Part shown: positions 9,977 through 22,001 of the stretch, piece by piece
Numbering within the stretch: the stretch's first letter is position 1
Layout: each line of letters opens with the position of its first letter
NCBI GenBank assembly: GCA_037043455.1
Contig: JAWPHD010001804.1
Span: 124,001 to 188,000, forward strand
DNA: 64,000 bases
Source: Cyrtodaria siliqua
Lineage: Eukaryota; Mollusca; Bivalvia; Adapedonta; Hiatellidae
Direction: 5' to 3'
Translations under genes and position numbers: made by a program
Notes under the pieces: generated by a model
What the model saw: the letters and a program-made list of their open reading frames with translations, nothing else
The model's database searches: none
Told to the model about the DNA's origin: nothing

Positions 9977-10873
9977 ATTCGGGATCATGCCTCGTGTGTA
10001 TTTCGACGGATCGGTGTGTTAAAAATCTTGACATTTTGCTAGCCGGAAGGAAACGGGACAGAAAATAATGCACTGTTGCTATATACACAATATGGCCGTT
10101 AGCAACACGTGTTGATGAATGATTTGCGGTGCGTGTTTGTTATTTACAATACATATGAAGATTTTATCACTGGTTTTATTTAAATAAACTATTGCTGGAG
10201 CCATCGGCAATCGGCTAAATGACATTGCAAAACTTTGATGATAACTTTGATCTTGCAAACTTTTGGCGGGAATCTAAGTAGCGCCATGCTAGTATGACTA
10301 ACCGATACGGAAACCTATATACATTCGGGATATGCTTCAAAGAAGTGATCGAGAGATGTTGCGAATGGTATTTGATTCTGCTGTCGACGTCACGTACCCG
10401 CAGGTTTGTAGCCTGCACGTTATTATTATTCGGGATTATGCCTCGTGTGTATTTCGACGGGTCGGTGTGTTAAAAATCTTGACATTTTGCTAGCCGGAAG
10501 GAAACGGGACAGAAAATAATGCACTGTTGCTATATACACAATATGGCCGTTAGCAACAAGTGTTGATGAATGATTTGCGGTGCGTGTTTGTTATTTACAA
10601 AACATATGAAGATTTTATCACTGGTTTTATTTAAATAAACTATTGCTGGAGCTTTCGGCAATCGGTTAAATGACATTGCAAAACTTTGATGATAACTTTG
10701 ATCTTGCAAACGTTTGGCTGGAATCCAAGTAGAGCCATGCTAGTATGACTAACCGATACGGGAACCTAGATACATTCGGGATATGCTTCAAAGAAGTGAT
10801 CGAGAGATGTTGCGAATGGTCTTTGATTCTTCTGTTGACGTCACGTACCCGCAGGTTTGTAGCCTGCACGTGA
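9977..10873. repeat. Tandem duplication, two copies of about 451 bp
   Basis: The block starting ATTATTCGGGATCATGCCTCG (about 9,977) repeats with a period of 451 bp (second copy from about 10,428). Both copies end in GTAGCCTGCACGT. They differ at a few percent of positions (ATCGGCAATCGGCTAA versus TTCGGCAATCGGTTAA, for example). Each copy has a minus-strand open frame of 67 codons, but most differences between copies change amino acids, so I do not treat these as genes. Confidence 0.85.
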
Positions 10874-11248
10874 TTTCCAGGCTTTTCTGAATAATTAAGA
10901 ATAATGCACCTATCGCAATGTTAGCGATTTTCCCGAAGGAGCATTATATGCACTATCGCAATGTGTCCGAAACCTTTAGCAAAAACCTATCTGAAAAGAG
11001 AGTCGACGTGCAAAGGAAATTAGTTGATTTTGTGAGTTGTTTGCGCGCCCAATGCGCTGTGGTTTCGGAAGTGCTCTGGAGTTGTCCAGGATAGCAAATG
11101 TGAAAATTATCTATCGCAGATTTTGCAATAGACTCCATTGTTTTACATTATCGGTCGATAAAAATATTATTACATTATCCAGAATTATTCAGAAGGGCGC
11201 ATATGGGGGAATGGGATATGCGGAATTCAAATGTAAAGCGTGTTTTAT
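10874..11248. other. Unassigned DNA
   Basis: No gene, RNA or repeat is recognised between the 451-bp duplication and the poly-C tandem. Confidence 0.4.
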
Positions 11249-11484
11249 GTGTCCCCCCCCCCCCCACCACCCATTCTTTAAATAAACTATTTTGTCCGAT
11301 TATGGTACGTTTGTTGTAACTGCTTATCTGTTTTGGTTTTATATAATAAAGAACACAAATCAATGACAATCCCCCCCCCCCCCACCCACTATTCTTTAAA
11401 TAAACTATTTTGTTCGATTATGCTACGTTTATAACTACTGATCAGTTTTGGTTTATATAATAAAGAACACAAATCAATGACAAT
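11249..11484. repeat. Tandem duplication of about 115 bp, each copy led by a C-run
   Basis: Two adjacent copies each begin with 13-14 consecutive C, then a C/A-rich stretch and TTCTTTAAATAAACTATTTTG. They end in AAGAACACAAATCAATGACA, at about 11,252-11,369 and 11,370-11,484. The C-runs could form i-motif or G-quadruplex structures on opposite strands. Confidence 0.8.
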
Positions 11485-12345
11485 CAATATTTGATCTCTT
11501 ACATTGACCAGAGTGTACGTGTACAGCTAAAATGAATCAGGTGACACAGTAACTAGCAAAAACATGTTTACTCAATTTTCATTGAAACTGTAAATTTTGA
11601 AAAATATTTGTCCAATACGCCAGATTTAGGTCATGTGACCGGGCCGAAAATGCATATCCATATTGGTCCGGTGACCTGACCGTTTATGATATGGCTCAAT
11701 TTTCAAGAGCTTATTGTAGGGTAATTTTGTGCATATTGCGGGCCAAAAATGCGTATATATGTGATAAATATATATATATATTACACACAACGTATATATT
11801 TATCTTACAACATATAGTCACGTATGGCGTCTCGTACTTTTCCAACGACATCATAAGCATGAACAAGTTAAAATAATGCAATTTACTCTATTTTAGCATG
11901 CTAAACAGTGAACGTATAACTGAACAATGGCGCAGGTTTGGGATGAATAAATTATGACGTCACAAAGAAGGCGGGTCTTATGTTTTCGGTCAGGAGCGGC
12001 GTTCGTACTAATGGATATTTTTACGTCTTACACACATATTTAAACCCCGCAAAAATATACAAACGATATATTATGCATATCAAATCAAATATATTTCGAT
12101 AAAATCAAAGGGTGGGGCCACTGAAGGAAGATTAAGTAGATTAAAATAAAGACCCAAAGGTACCCCGTTTCGCCATATAAGCCAAGATGCGACCTTGGGG
12201 TCTTAAAGATAAAGCGGCGTCCACGTAATGGAGGGTTTGGTAGCTAGTATATCATCACCGTTGGCGTTTGCTACTGGGTAACTAAAGACAGCTTTTTGTA
12301 ACTGCTTACTGTTAGTCCGTCGCGAGGGAAAAAACGCTGGTACCC
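11485..12345. other. Unassigned AT-rich DNA
   Basis: Short open frames and TA-rich microsatellite-like stretches (about 11,755-11,785) only. Nothing here is supported as a gene. Confidence 0.4.
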
Positions 12346-12349
12346 CCAG

Positions 12350-13680
12350 TATCTATACTACTTTTGATATTGAAGGTACTGCTTTTCTGCTTTAAGTTGC
12401 TAATGTTTCTTGAGCCTTTGTCCATATTAGTTTTGTTTTCATATAAAGACCCATGTATTTATAACATGAAACAGTTTCAAGTTGATCACCATTGTAAGAC
12501 CATGTTTGTTACCTCTCAAATACCCACCATTTCTGAAAACTATGACTTGTGTCTTCCTAAGATTTATTGACATATACCTGTGCGATTACAAAAATTGAAA
12601 ATTACATTTATTTGTGATTGAAATTGTCTGCACAGTTGACCATGTCGTCAGCATAAAGAAGTGCAAAGATATCATCAACTTCATCGGATACATGACTACC
12701 ATTATCGCAAGTGTGCTTAAGTTCATCTATTAGGTTGTTTATGAATAGGTTAAACAGGATCGTGCTCAATTTAAAGCCTTGTCTACATCCTATATTGCAT
12801 TGAAAAAAATGTTTATAACAATCAGTACGAAAGCATGACGCAAGACTGCTATACATTGCTGCCAATAGTTTTAGAAATTGTTCACCTACTCCCTTTCATA
12901 TAAGGCTATTGAACAGTTAGGTATGATTTATCTTATCAAACGTCTTTGAAAAGTCCACAAACAAACTATAAAAACGACCACCTTCTTTACTTATATACTT
13001 TTGAATAAAGGCCTGAAGGTTAAATAAACTATCAATCGTAGAATAGCCTTGCCTGAACCGTGAATGTGCCTCATCAATTTTATTATAATTTTCTGCCCAA
13101 CTTATTAATCTATTGCACATCGTTCCAGTTAGAACTTTATTTGAGGTAACGGTTAATGAGATTCCACGGTAATTATTAGGATCGCTCTGCGATCCCGATT
13201 TGTGAAATGGACATTAAATACTCTGTCCCAAATGGACGGAAAAGTACCAGTTTCAAGAATTCTATTATATAACAATAGGAGAATCGGTGATATATCAGTT
13301 AAAGTATATTTTATCATTTTTGCTAATACACCACTAGGTCCTGTAGATTTGCCTAATTTTAAATCATCCACACTTTTTTTTCAATTCTGCTGTCGAGAAT
13401 GGGTCATTGAAAATATCATCTATTATCTCATTTTCTCGTAATAAGTTAGTTACTTGCTCAGCATTTTCGACATTATTGCAATATAATAAGTTTTTAAAAA
13501 TGATCGAACCACACATGTTTTGCTATCTTATCTGTTGTTGATTGTGTTTCTTTAAACCTGAATTTGTTCACGGTCTTCCAAAATTAATTAGTGTTCGTTC
13601 TGGATTCAAGAACTCTTGTCTTTACTTTGCATGAAGTTCGTTTTGTTTTTGTGTGCATGTGTATTTAAATCTGTTTGTAC
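12350..13680 (-). pseudogene. Non-LTR retrotransposon (LINE B), 3' half: reverse transcriptase domain
   Basis: Minus-strand fragments in several frames give, in order, a linker ('NELHAK', 'FWKTVNKFRFKE') and the RT entry 'LKLGKSTGPSGVLAKM'. Then follow the 'FRQGYSTIDSLFNLQAF' region, motif A 'FVDFSKTFDKINH', motif B-like 'GCRQGFKLSTILFNLFINNL' and motif C 'LLYADDMV'. Downstream pieces ('VFRNGGYLRGN') run to about 12,350. The linker sequence reaches exactly to 13,680, where a DNA transposon starts. The coding sequence resumes at 18,526, so this is the 3' part of the LINE whose 5' part lies there. Multiple frameshifts and stops make it a dead copy. Confidence 0.85.
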
Positions 13681-13956
13681 CAGTAGGGGAGAAGACAAGT
13701 CATTTCACGTGCCTGAACCGCATAACTCAAACATAAATAATTGGGGTTGGAGGCAAGGTAGTTCCCATTTTGCGAGCACGTGCAGATGCGCGGATTTTAT
13801 AGTACTCTTTTAAAAAAAACTAGTTTAAAGCTTAGACTAGATGACCGGAGATTCACCAAACAATCGTGTTGACAGGTTTTATAGAGATAGCATAGTCAAA
13901 AATCGCGGTACAAATGCGAAGATCGAAAAAAAAAGTTTTTGTCTTCTTCGAAATTG

Positions 13957-14103
13957 CCAATGTTTCAAAACGGTCACAAACATTGTATATTCTTAAATAT
14001 TGTTGAAATTGTCAGGAGTCGAAGATCATTACCAGTTCTACCTTTTCTGAAAATTTCTTATTTTTTCGTGAATATACATTTTTGTGACCGTTTTGAAAGT
14101 TGG
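13957..14103. repeat. Inverted repeat, arms about 34-36 bp
   Basis: The left arm (13,957-13,992, CCAATGTTTCAAAACGGTCA...) is complementary at about 90% to the right arm (14,070-14,103, ...TGACCGTTTTGAAAGTTGG), with a spacer of about 77 bp. It lies inside the 4.8-kb DNA transposon and looks like a foldback or MITE-like unit. Confidence 0.7.
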
Positions 14104-15295
14104 TACCTGCATTTCACTCTTTCAGAGCCTATTCAAAATGGCGGCGACACAGAAAAACACCCAGCCCAGGGCCAGTCAGCCGCACGCCACAAACCCACTT
14201 CTCCCTGGACAAATTAACATCATAATGTCACACAGTCACAGAAACTAAATATTGTGAATTGAACTGAACGGTTATAAATATCTAAGGAATGTGCTAAAAA
14301 TAGCTCACACACATTCAAAGGTCAAATTATGCTGATGCGTGTATACACAGATAGATCGTATACGGCCCGATTGACCGATGGATTATTTGCACAGGAGTGG
14401 AATTAAAACACGATCGTATATAATTCCAAGTTTTGCATGAGTGCGTAATTTACAAACTACAAACAAATAGATCTATGACAGTAGACAATGTAGAGAATTA
14501 AAATTGAAAAGTGGAACACACCAGCAAATGCCTGAAATGGGTCGTGGCATAATTTGTCTGTACTGTAGCCTATGTAAGTAAATACACTTTTAATTTCTGT
14601 ATGACAAGTGTTTAACGTTGAAACATGTAAAACGGTGGTGGTTCATATATATTAACTTAATTCTGATCATTTTTTAGAACACATGAGTGATGAATAATTG
14701 ATAAAAAATGTAAGACATGTATTTGTTCATGAATGCCACCTGTGACTGTGTGTGTGACTTACATTTTGGACAGAATCATCTTCTGGAAAGCACCACTTTC
14801 AATTCCAGTTGTGTTTTAAGTAAAATATTATGGAAAGCTGACATTGATAGCATTGAGAAAGTTGAACAGAGATATTAATATTAAAAACAAATGAAACAAT
14901 ATCATATATGACTTGTTTTTTTTTTAGGTCTGCTAAGTTAGCTAGAGGCAGTGTGCAGTATTACCACAGCCAGATTCAAGTCAAGTTTCCAAGTCTCACA
15001 GTATAACTACATCAAGAGCCTTGTATAAGCCAGTGTGTAGGTAAGCGCAGCTTCAAAAAATTATGAATTTATCAATGTGTGTTCTTTGAAAAATATGTGG
15101 CATTGTGCACCAGTCCTGCACTTAGTCTCAAACTTTTTATACTAAAAATAAAAATGGTGTTTTACAGCACATCGACACATAAAAAGGTCATATTGTGCTT
15201 AGTACGTATGTAAAATTAAACAAACAAAATAAAAAGGTCCTTGTATTACATCTAAACTATTAAACTTAACCAAGACCCCGACTTAACATAATGTG
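14104..15295. other. Unassigned interior of the DNA transposon
   Basis: AT-rich with short frames only; no transposase motif is recognised on either strand. Confidence 0.4.
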
Positions 15296-15299
15296 CTTG

Positions 15300-15480
15300 C
15301 ATGGCCCAGCAATAGCACGGTGGACGATAGCAATCTGGAGCTTCCGGTTCAAGTCACACATACACCACTGAGTTTCGTCTGTGTTTTCGCGCAATACACC
15401 TTCCCTCAGCCTTGTTTGTTCCTCAGCCTCTTTTGTTGGATTGGGATTGAAACTGGGGAGTCTATCCTCCAAGCACAATA
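15300..15480 (+). mobile_element. Probable tRNA-derived SINE
   Basis: An A-box-like TGGCCCAGCAATAGC (about 15,302) and a B-box-like CGGTTCAAGTCAC (about 15,344) are spaced like an RNA polymerase III promoter. About 125 bp of C/T-rich then A-rich sequence follows. Its tail does not match the SINE at 7,760, so it is a different family or very diverged. Confidence 0.45.
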
Positions 15481-16205
15481 AACAACCATAGAAATATATA
15501 CATTAGTAAGAGTAAGACAGGTTCTCGAATTCCTATGTGTCATGTGGGGCGGCTCTAAATAAGGTATACCGGTAATGTGTTGATTTAGCAGAAAACGATT
15601 ATTTTTAATTTATCGTACATGTAAAAAAAGTTATATAATCACTATTCATTTACATATTTTAATTCTACAACTTGTTACCTATTTAAGTTGAAACAAAATA
15701 TCATGTATGTCATTTTTATTTTCTGAGCCTGGAGTCCTGAGATGCTGGGAGTTAGCTGAAAATAGTTAGTGAAGTCACAATATATATGGGAGGATTTATT
15801 GAAACAAGTAGTCACATATAACTTTTTACAATATTAACAACAGAATCAGAAATACTTAAACGAACAAGAATAGTACAACACGATGATGTGCAATATTTTT
15901 TTATTTTTTTTATGAATCATGAATCAGCAATACCTCCTACGGACAGTACTAGCATCAACTTCAAGAAAAAAATGCCTAGTATGAGGATCACCAGTTCAGC
16001 CAGCACAATATCATATCAATATGCATGTCTGACTGTTGACAGAGGTGGATCGATGGCGACATTAACTGGACAGTTCATTGGAGTGGCTCAAAATAAGGGC
16101 TAATACGAGAATATAAATGTGTTTCTGTTAATCTGACCGGCCGTGCCCAATTTCTTTATTGGATTAAAAGGATGTTTTCTGAATTGTATTGGATTATATA
16201 AAAGT
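15481..16205. other. Unassigned interior of the DNA transposon
   Basis: AT-rich DNA without supported genes; short open frames only. Confidence 0.4.
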
Positions 16206-16275
16206 TTGTGGAATAACAGATGGCAGGAGCTGTATGTTACTGGTTCTACCCAGAAGAAAAGTGGGTGGTCTTCCT
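16206..16275 (+). mobile_element. SINE tail fragment
   Basis: AGATGGCAGGAGCTGTATGT followed by ACTGGTTCTACCCAGAAG and GTGGGTGGTCTT matches the tail domain of the SINE at 7,760-7,925. The tRNA-like head is absent, so this is a 5'-truncated copy. Confidence 0.6.
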
Positions 16276-17030
16276 CACCAAAAAAACAACAAACAGATAC
16301 ATGTATATATATAACCCCACATTTGTTCAAAATGACTTGCACCATATAAACAATACAGGCTGACAGGTGCGCATATTAAAGGGACATGCAGCAATCTTTT
16401 TTTTTTAAACTCCAAAATCTTATAACTTATAATTTAAATATATGCAAGCGGGTGTAAAGTGAAAATAAATTATTGATTAATCAATCGAGATGCAAATTTC
16501 AATGCTTGATAAATACTTGATAAATGCTGTGTGTCCCTTTAATAAATAAAAACAATTATTGTATGATGCAATTTAATTTGTTATGTAATACCCTTTATAT
16601 TTGGGATGTTTTGATGTAAATATTTGAAATAAAATGTTTTAAATCAAATAAATAATTCATTTTGATATCTGACTTGTTACATATGTTTTACTTAGTCATG
16701 AAAGATAATATTTAAGGCTTTAATATGTACCTTAAATGTTTATTGTTTACCATCGAATGGTGAGGCGGCATATGGTGTTAGTTATCTGTGCGTCTATATC
16801 CTTCCACAGTTTTCAACCAATCTTTTCGAAACTTTACATGATCTTTATCTATGATGTCTAGAGGAGCATATCGATTTTGCATCAAAATAAAATTCATTTA
16901 TGAATATATATTCTTGCATTGTACAATTTTTCACGGATTGTTTTCAGTGCGGTCATTCAAGTCCAATGGACATATTGAGTTATGGAGATGTTCGGTTGCC
17001 TTTTTTATATTTGTATACATTCTTATTTTC
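16276..17030. other. Unassigned interior of the DNA transposon
   Basis: AT-rich DNA; short frames only, no family recognised. Confidence 0.4.
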
Positions 17031-17142
17031 ACCTCTCACCGCTGCGGGTTCAATTCCCACTGGGAGCTCAACTTGTAGGTAAGAAAGTGTCGATTCTTAC
17101 AGATAGCAGAAAGTACACAGTACTGGTTCTACCCAGGAAATA
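17031..17142 (+). mobile_element. SINE copy, head truncated
   Basis: The B box (GGGTTCAATTCCC) followed by ACTGGGAGCTCAACTTGTAG, GTGTCGATTCTTACAGAT and TACTGGTTCTACCCAGG aligns with the SINE at 7,760-7,925 from the B box onward. The A-box half is missing or unrecognisable. Confidence 0.65.
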
Positions 17143-17445
17143 TGGCCTAAAATGTGCTTTAATGACATAAAACACAATTCAACTTTAAAAATATAAAGTA
17201 AAAAAAATGGCCTTCTTTACTTTCCTTCGATGCTATCAGTATAAGTATTACGACAGTGTTTCTGTCTGATAAAAAATTCATCTTAGGTTTCAACCGACAA
17301 ATGGTCTATATTTAAACTAATACAAGTAAGATGGGGCCCTCAAACCCTTTTATGTGTGGGTGATATATTCCACGGTTGATTCATGATAATAGCATGGGAC
17401 AGCTACAGTACATATAACAGTGCTGATTGCAGTTGCGGATGAATT

Positions 17446-17745
17446 GAATTGAATATTTAACGGCTCATCAACACAGTACAGGTTATTTAGAGCCGCCCCA
17501 GAGAGAGGGGAAGGATACATAGGAATCCGGGAAACGTGCCATACTCTAATTATCGAATAGATTCCTATGGTTCTTTAACATGCTCGGATGATAGACCTAT
17601 ACGCGGGACCACCCGGTTTACGTCCCCATCCGACGGACGAGGCTAAGGGAAAGTGTCTTGCCCAGGAACACACCGACACAACTCAGTGGCACCACCTCCG
17701 GTTACAAATCCGCTGCGCTACTGACTGCGCCAAGTTGCGGATGAC
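17446..17745 (-). mobile_element. tRNA-derived SINE family 2 with (ATTCA)n tail
   Basis: On the minus strand the head has an A-box-like TGGCGCAGTCAGTAGCGC near 17,735. The body contains TCCGTCGGATGGGGACGTAA and the 3' end at 17,446-17,460 is ATTCAATTCAATTCATC. The same body occurs at 60,556-60,880 in the same orientation, confirming a dispersed family of about 300 bp. The pentamer tail resembles 3' ends of CR1/L2-type LINEs, the likely source of its retrotransposition machinery. Confidence 0.7.
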
Positions 17746-18480
17746 AATTAGACACTGGACAGTCTAGTCAAAAACACAGCAACAAATATATTATCTGAAT
17801 ATGTTTAAGAATGTATGCTTGCAAGAGCTTTCAAAAACAGACTTTCATGATTTTAGTTGGGGTGGGATGGGGATGGGGATGGGGCGCATACTTTTAAATC
17901 TCAGCTCAGATGCCCTCCCCCTCCTTCTCTCCACCCCAACTCCCATCTTGAACAGTAGCGATTGTTACGTACACTTTCCACATATGAGAGGGTGCCCAAT
18001 ACTACCCGCTCCATCGAATACGCTCATGCAGTTCTTGCGAGGACAGTCGAGTCAAAATTACAATTCGTATGTTCGTGTACTTTTGTTAAAGAAATAACAT
18101 GCTTTTCGTGACATGCAGCAAAATTTATGTAATATGTGAGCTAAAACAACAATTCAAGTATCTCCTCGTATTTTATTTAACAAAAAACACACGGTTGTTG
18201 TCACTTTAAACGTATTCTAAAAATGGCATCTTTTAGAGTTATCGCCCCTCGCTTCGACATGTTACAAGGCGGGTCTGCATTTATCACGCAGTAAAGCTTC
18301 TAAAAAAAAGTCGGTACAGCCGACAATCACGAAACTTAAAGCGGAAATGAAATTTCATGATCAAAAATTGTCAAAATTTTCCAAATTATGTGTTTTAAAA
18401 AATTCAAAATGGCGGACATTTTTTTTTTGACGTTGCCGAAAGATGACGTACTACTTTTCGTTGTCAAGCGTGGTTGCGAT
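17746..18480. other. Unassigned interior of the DNA transposon
   Basis: Contains a GGGATGGGGATGGGGATGGG stretch (about 17,863-17,883) with G-quadruplex potential. Otherwise featureless. Confidence 0.4.
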
Positions 18481-18525
18481 ATTTGAAAGATGTAGGAAAA
18501 TATCAAGGCTGCTCCCCTACTGTAC

Positions 18526-20760
18526 AGTTTTGATAAAGATCTAAATTGTCCCGGGTACTATCTGATCTATAAATTCGCAGATTTCTATGTTTTTCTTGTT
18601 TCAAGTTATCACATGTAGCATCCCACCACGCTGGTTGGGTTAGCCTGTTGATTACATCTTTCATATCTCTAACAATATTTCTAAATGTATTAACAAAATC
18701 GTCCTTTTAATTATCTTTCCATTTGAATCGTTTGAAGAAACGTGAGTTTTCATTTTCTTTGTTGGTGTTATTATTTCCGATAGTTTTGTTTTCAAAGGAT
18801 AATTTAAACAGCAAAGGAACATGATCAGATTCTCTTCTATCACCAATATCAAAAATATGAGAAATATGAGAAATCTGAGAAATCTGAGATATGGAAATAA
18901 ATTTGAAGATGCAATAATATAACCTACTAGACTGTGACGATCATTTGCAGTGGATGTAAAATTACCTCCTTTATCATTATATAATCGTCCGTTATTTGTA
19001 TACCAAATGTTTTACGCAACTGAATGAGAGAGTTGCCAAATGCATTATTAATAAGATCTTTTGAGTTCCCATACATCATGAACAAATCGTTTTCAGATAT
19101 TAAACACATCATCATGGAAAATATAATCAACCGTATCATCCTCAACTATATCTTGCAATAAACCACATCTTGCATTAAATTCACCAGCTAAAATAAGCTC
19201 ATCATCTGGAAATTCTAGTATAACTTCCAATCATTTCTTTTCGAACAGTTCCAAACCATTAGATTCACCATTTGCATCATAAATTGATGACCCTTCAGGC
19301 GAAATATAAACAAAGCACTCTATAATACTATTATCAACATTTAGCATTTTACCATTAATTCTTAGAAATACACAATTAAGTATTTTGTCAAATATACGTT
19401 CAATCATACCACTTTCTATAAGGTTTGATTTAACAAAAACCATGACGCCACCTGAAAAATGCCCTTTGTTTGATCTCTTTTTTCCTATCGAATTAAAACA
19501 ATGATAACCGTTACGAAAATCTTTGAATTCATCTTCAGTTTTCGACCATGTTTCATTTAAAGCTCAAATACTAAACGATTTTAAGAAATTTAAGAATTCA
19601 TTATTACACTCGTATTTTAAAATACCTTGAATATTCCACGATAGTACATTAATATCCATACACTTTTCATCATAATGTATGTATGCTCTTTGTATATGTA
19701 CGGACCTTGACCGTGACCCCTACTATTAACTTTCACAACATCATTACTCTCTGAGTCGAACGCAAAGTATTCACCGTTTACAACTAACGTATCATAACGA
19801 AAGAAAGCACGATTGCCCTTGGCAATCTCTCTAGACAGAAACGGTCTCCTTAGAAACTCGAACAGGGAATCTTCAGGAACATGACTATCTTTTCTAAGCG
19901 TACACTCAGTTACCATTTCGCGCCTGATGTCATCGTCTGCAATGGGGTTGTTCTGTTCATCATTCTGTTTGCGTAATTGTTCGTTTAATTCTCTTCGTTT
20001 AAACCTGTATTGTTCTTTATAAAACGAGAATTTGACGATAATTGGTGATTCTCTGCCTGGTAAACGATGAGGTCTTTCGATCTTTATTTCTTATTTCTAT
20101 TTTATTTAGATCTAAATCTTGCTCAGTAAAGCTTCGAACTTTGACGTCTGCGTCGTCCCATGATTCATTTACATTTTCACGGATACCAAATATTTTTCAA
20201 TTTTCACGTCACGATTGACTTTCTAACCGCTCGCATTTGTCTTCGCTTATTTTCAATCGATCTTCCAGTTTACTCATGCTGTCCGACATTTCTTGCATAG
20301 ACTTGTGCATTGAGTCATAATTTTCTTCTAATTTTTTATTTGATTGTTCAACTTTATTTAGTGATTTTCTCAAAATCTTCAAATCTATTTTCGATCCGTG
20401 GATGTCGAGCATGATTTTAAGCATTGGGCTATTATTGTTGGATGTTTCATTCAAACTGCTTGTATTGGGATCTAGATGACACACAGGCATCTGAATAACG
20501 ATGTTGTGGTTCGGTACCCTTCTCTAGTGTGGCTGGTGGATTTCGTAACCAAGCGTTTATTTGTGGTTGTCCGTAATCGTTATATGTAGTCGAAGGCTGC
20601 GGTTTGGAATAGATCTGGGATGTAGTCGAAGTTGAACCACTTCTGAGAGATATTGACCCCCTGTCGCTGCTGGTATTGCTACCACGTTCTCGAGCACCTG
20701 AGCCTGAATCTCGTTTTGATGGTCCTGGATTTGTCTCAACACACTGTGCTGCTAGCATAA
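18526..20760 (-). pseudogene. LINE B, 5' half: ORF1 and endonuclease domain
   Basis: From the 5' side at 20,760, ORF1 starts with a hydrophobic stretch and a 2A-like VETNPGP. It continues through a serine-rich region, a long coiled coil (about 20,210-20,490, 'LEDRLKISEDKCERLESQS'), and an L1-ORF1p-like 'RRENLKIFGI' segment, with 'FFRYDTLVVNGEYFAFD' near 19,750. ORF2 then shows the endonuclease: 'HFSGGVMVFVKSNLIESG', 'DELILAGEFNARCG' and later 'AWWDATCDNLKQEKHRNLRI' up to 18,526. Many frameshifts are present. The frame continues across the transposon insertion into 13,680, so both halves are one LINE of about 3.6 kb or more. The N-terminal architecture resembles mollusc and coral L1-like elements as I recall them. 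Confidence 0.8.
20720..20740 (-). other. 2A-like ribosome-skipping motif in LINE B ORF1
   Basis: Codons read VETNPGP, preceded by a hydrophobic 'LFFMLAAQC'. The 2A consensus is D-(V/I)-E-x-N-P-G-P. Here the first D is replaced by C, which may weaken activity. 2A motifs are known at the N-terminus of non-LTR retrotransposon proteins. Confidence 0.55.
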
Positions 20761-20828
20761 AGAAAAGAGAACCGAATGGGGAGTGCGATATATTTCAACC
20801 TCAGCGTGAGTTGGTGAAGTTTCACTTT

Positions 20829-20873
20829 CAGTGGTTGTGAGTGGCACCCTTCAGTGGTTGAGAGTGGCACCCG
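20829..20873. repeat. Short tandem repeat, two copies of about 21 bp
   Basis: CAGTGGTTGTGAGTGGCACC and CAGTGGTTGAGAGTGGCACC lie in direct succession just upstream of the LINE B ORF1, possibly in its 5' untranslated region. Confidence 0.6.
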
Positions 20874-22001
20874 ATTCTACTTCTCCAAGTGTCAATAGTA
20901 AAGTTTGTGTTTTCAGTATTCTGTTAGAAACAGAGGTTCACAGTTCACTGACCATCATTGTAAATGTAAGAGGCTCGGTATCTATAATAGTTCAAATTTG
21001 TATAGCAATGCTCGTTATCGATCGCTCATAATACTGTCTGTGCAGTACTGCACTGTTCGATTAACGTTGAATAACAATAGCGTTTGGGCTATATAGTGGT
21101 TATCTAACATTTTCCGATATGGCTCTTGTTCACTATAGGTTTACCACCACTAATTACATGTAAGCCTCCGAGGTGTAGTCGAATGTAGTTCCTATAATAA
21201 AAGGTAATCCCTCCTTTTTTGATGGAAATGGGCATTATAAGTAGGGGGAAACTGCCGATTTTTATTCGATTTTGTGGTTGTATGTATAAGAAGCGTATTA
21301 ATAAGTTTAACTGGATCACTGATGAACATTTTCGAAATTTCGACTCTATGCTTACACTTTGTGAGCAATGAAAACAGTCAATCAATGAACACAGCTGTAC
21401 CCTTGACCTGTTTATTAAACAAACAATAACTTTCTAACATGTCTTGTGATCCCACCTTTTCTGGCGATTTTTCAATTGAAAAATTAGTTTTCTATATGAC
21501 TATTACACTGCTGCATTATCCATACTTGAGTTGAATTTGCAGCAAATCATTAATATGTGACACTTTAACATTGGTGTCTATGGGGAAAATAATTAGTGGT
21601 TTCATACCTATAGGTATATTCCTCTCTGCATACCCCACCCATCAATAAATGCATGAAAAGTTAATCAGTTAAACTACACAAATTGCACAGTATTGTCAAC
21701 AAAAAACACTTTCACCGACTATTCACACCGGTTTTAGTCACCCGTAAAGTTGGCCTTTGATGCATCAAATATATTTTTTAAAGTCGCAGGACTTTCGCCT
21801 GTTGTTTACTTTCTAGGAGGATCTACAGAGAGCGGTATACCTGTCAAGTTTCATACATACACACGCATTTTGGGGTTAAATCACGCTCAGACGCATACCT
21901 TCTTAGAAGTTCTCACGCATTCTGAAAATTTTACCAATTTATGTTTTGTCGATCTTTTTTCTTTTCTTTTTTTTAATAATGAAAATAGCAAAAACAACAT
22001 T
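20874..22001. other. Unassigned DNA left of Polinton B
   Basis: No gene is recognised. The last bases before the Polinton terminal repeat are AACATT, the left target-site duplication. Confidence 0.45.

Larger units (their letters stand above)
13681..18522. mobile_element. DNA transposon, 4,842 bp, inserted into LINE B (TSD TAC)
   Basis: The left end is CAGTAGGGGAGAAGACAAG at 13,681; the right end is the inverse, ...CTGCTCCCCTACTG ending at 18,522. The first 11 bases are identical when inverted, with weaker similarity beyond. TAC precedes the left end (13,678-13,680) and follows the right end (18,523-18,525), giving a 3-bp target-site duplication. Removing the insert plus one TAC joins the LINE coding sequence correctly, which is independent proof of the boundaries. 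I see no transposase frame inside, so it is probably non-autonomous. The interior has accumulated SINEs and an inverted repeat. Three-base duplications fit Harbinger or CACTA-like superfamilies, but the superfamily is not established. Confidence 0.8.

Noticed and set aside
10215..10869. Pair of related 67-codon genes
   Set aside because: They lie in the two copies of a 451-bp tandem duplication and differ mainly at amino-acid-changing sites.
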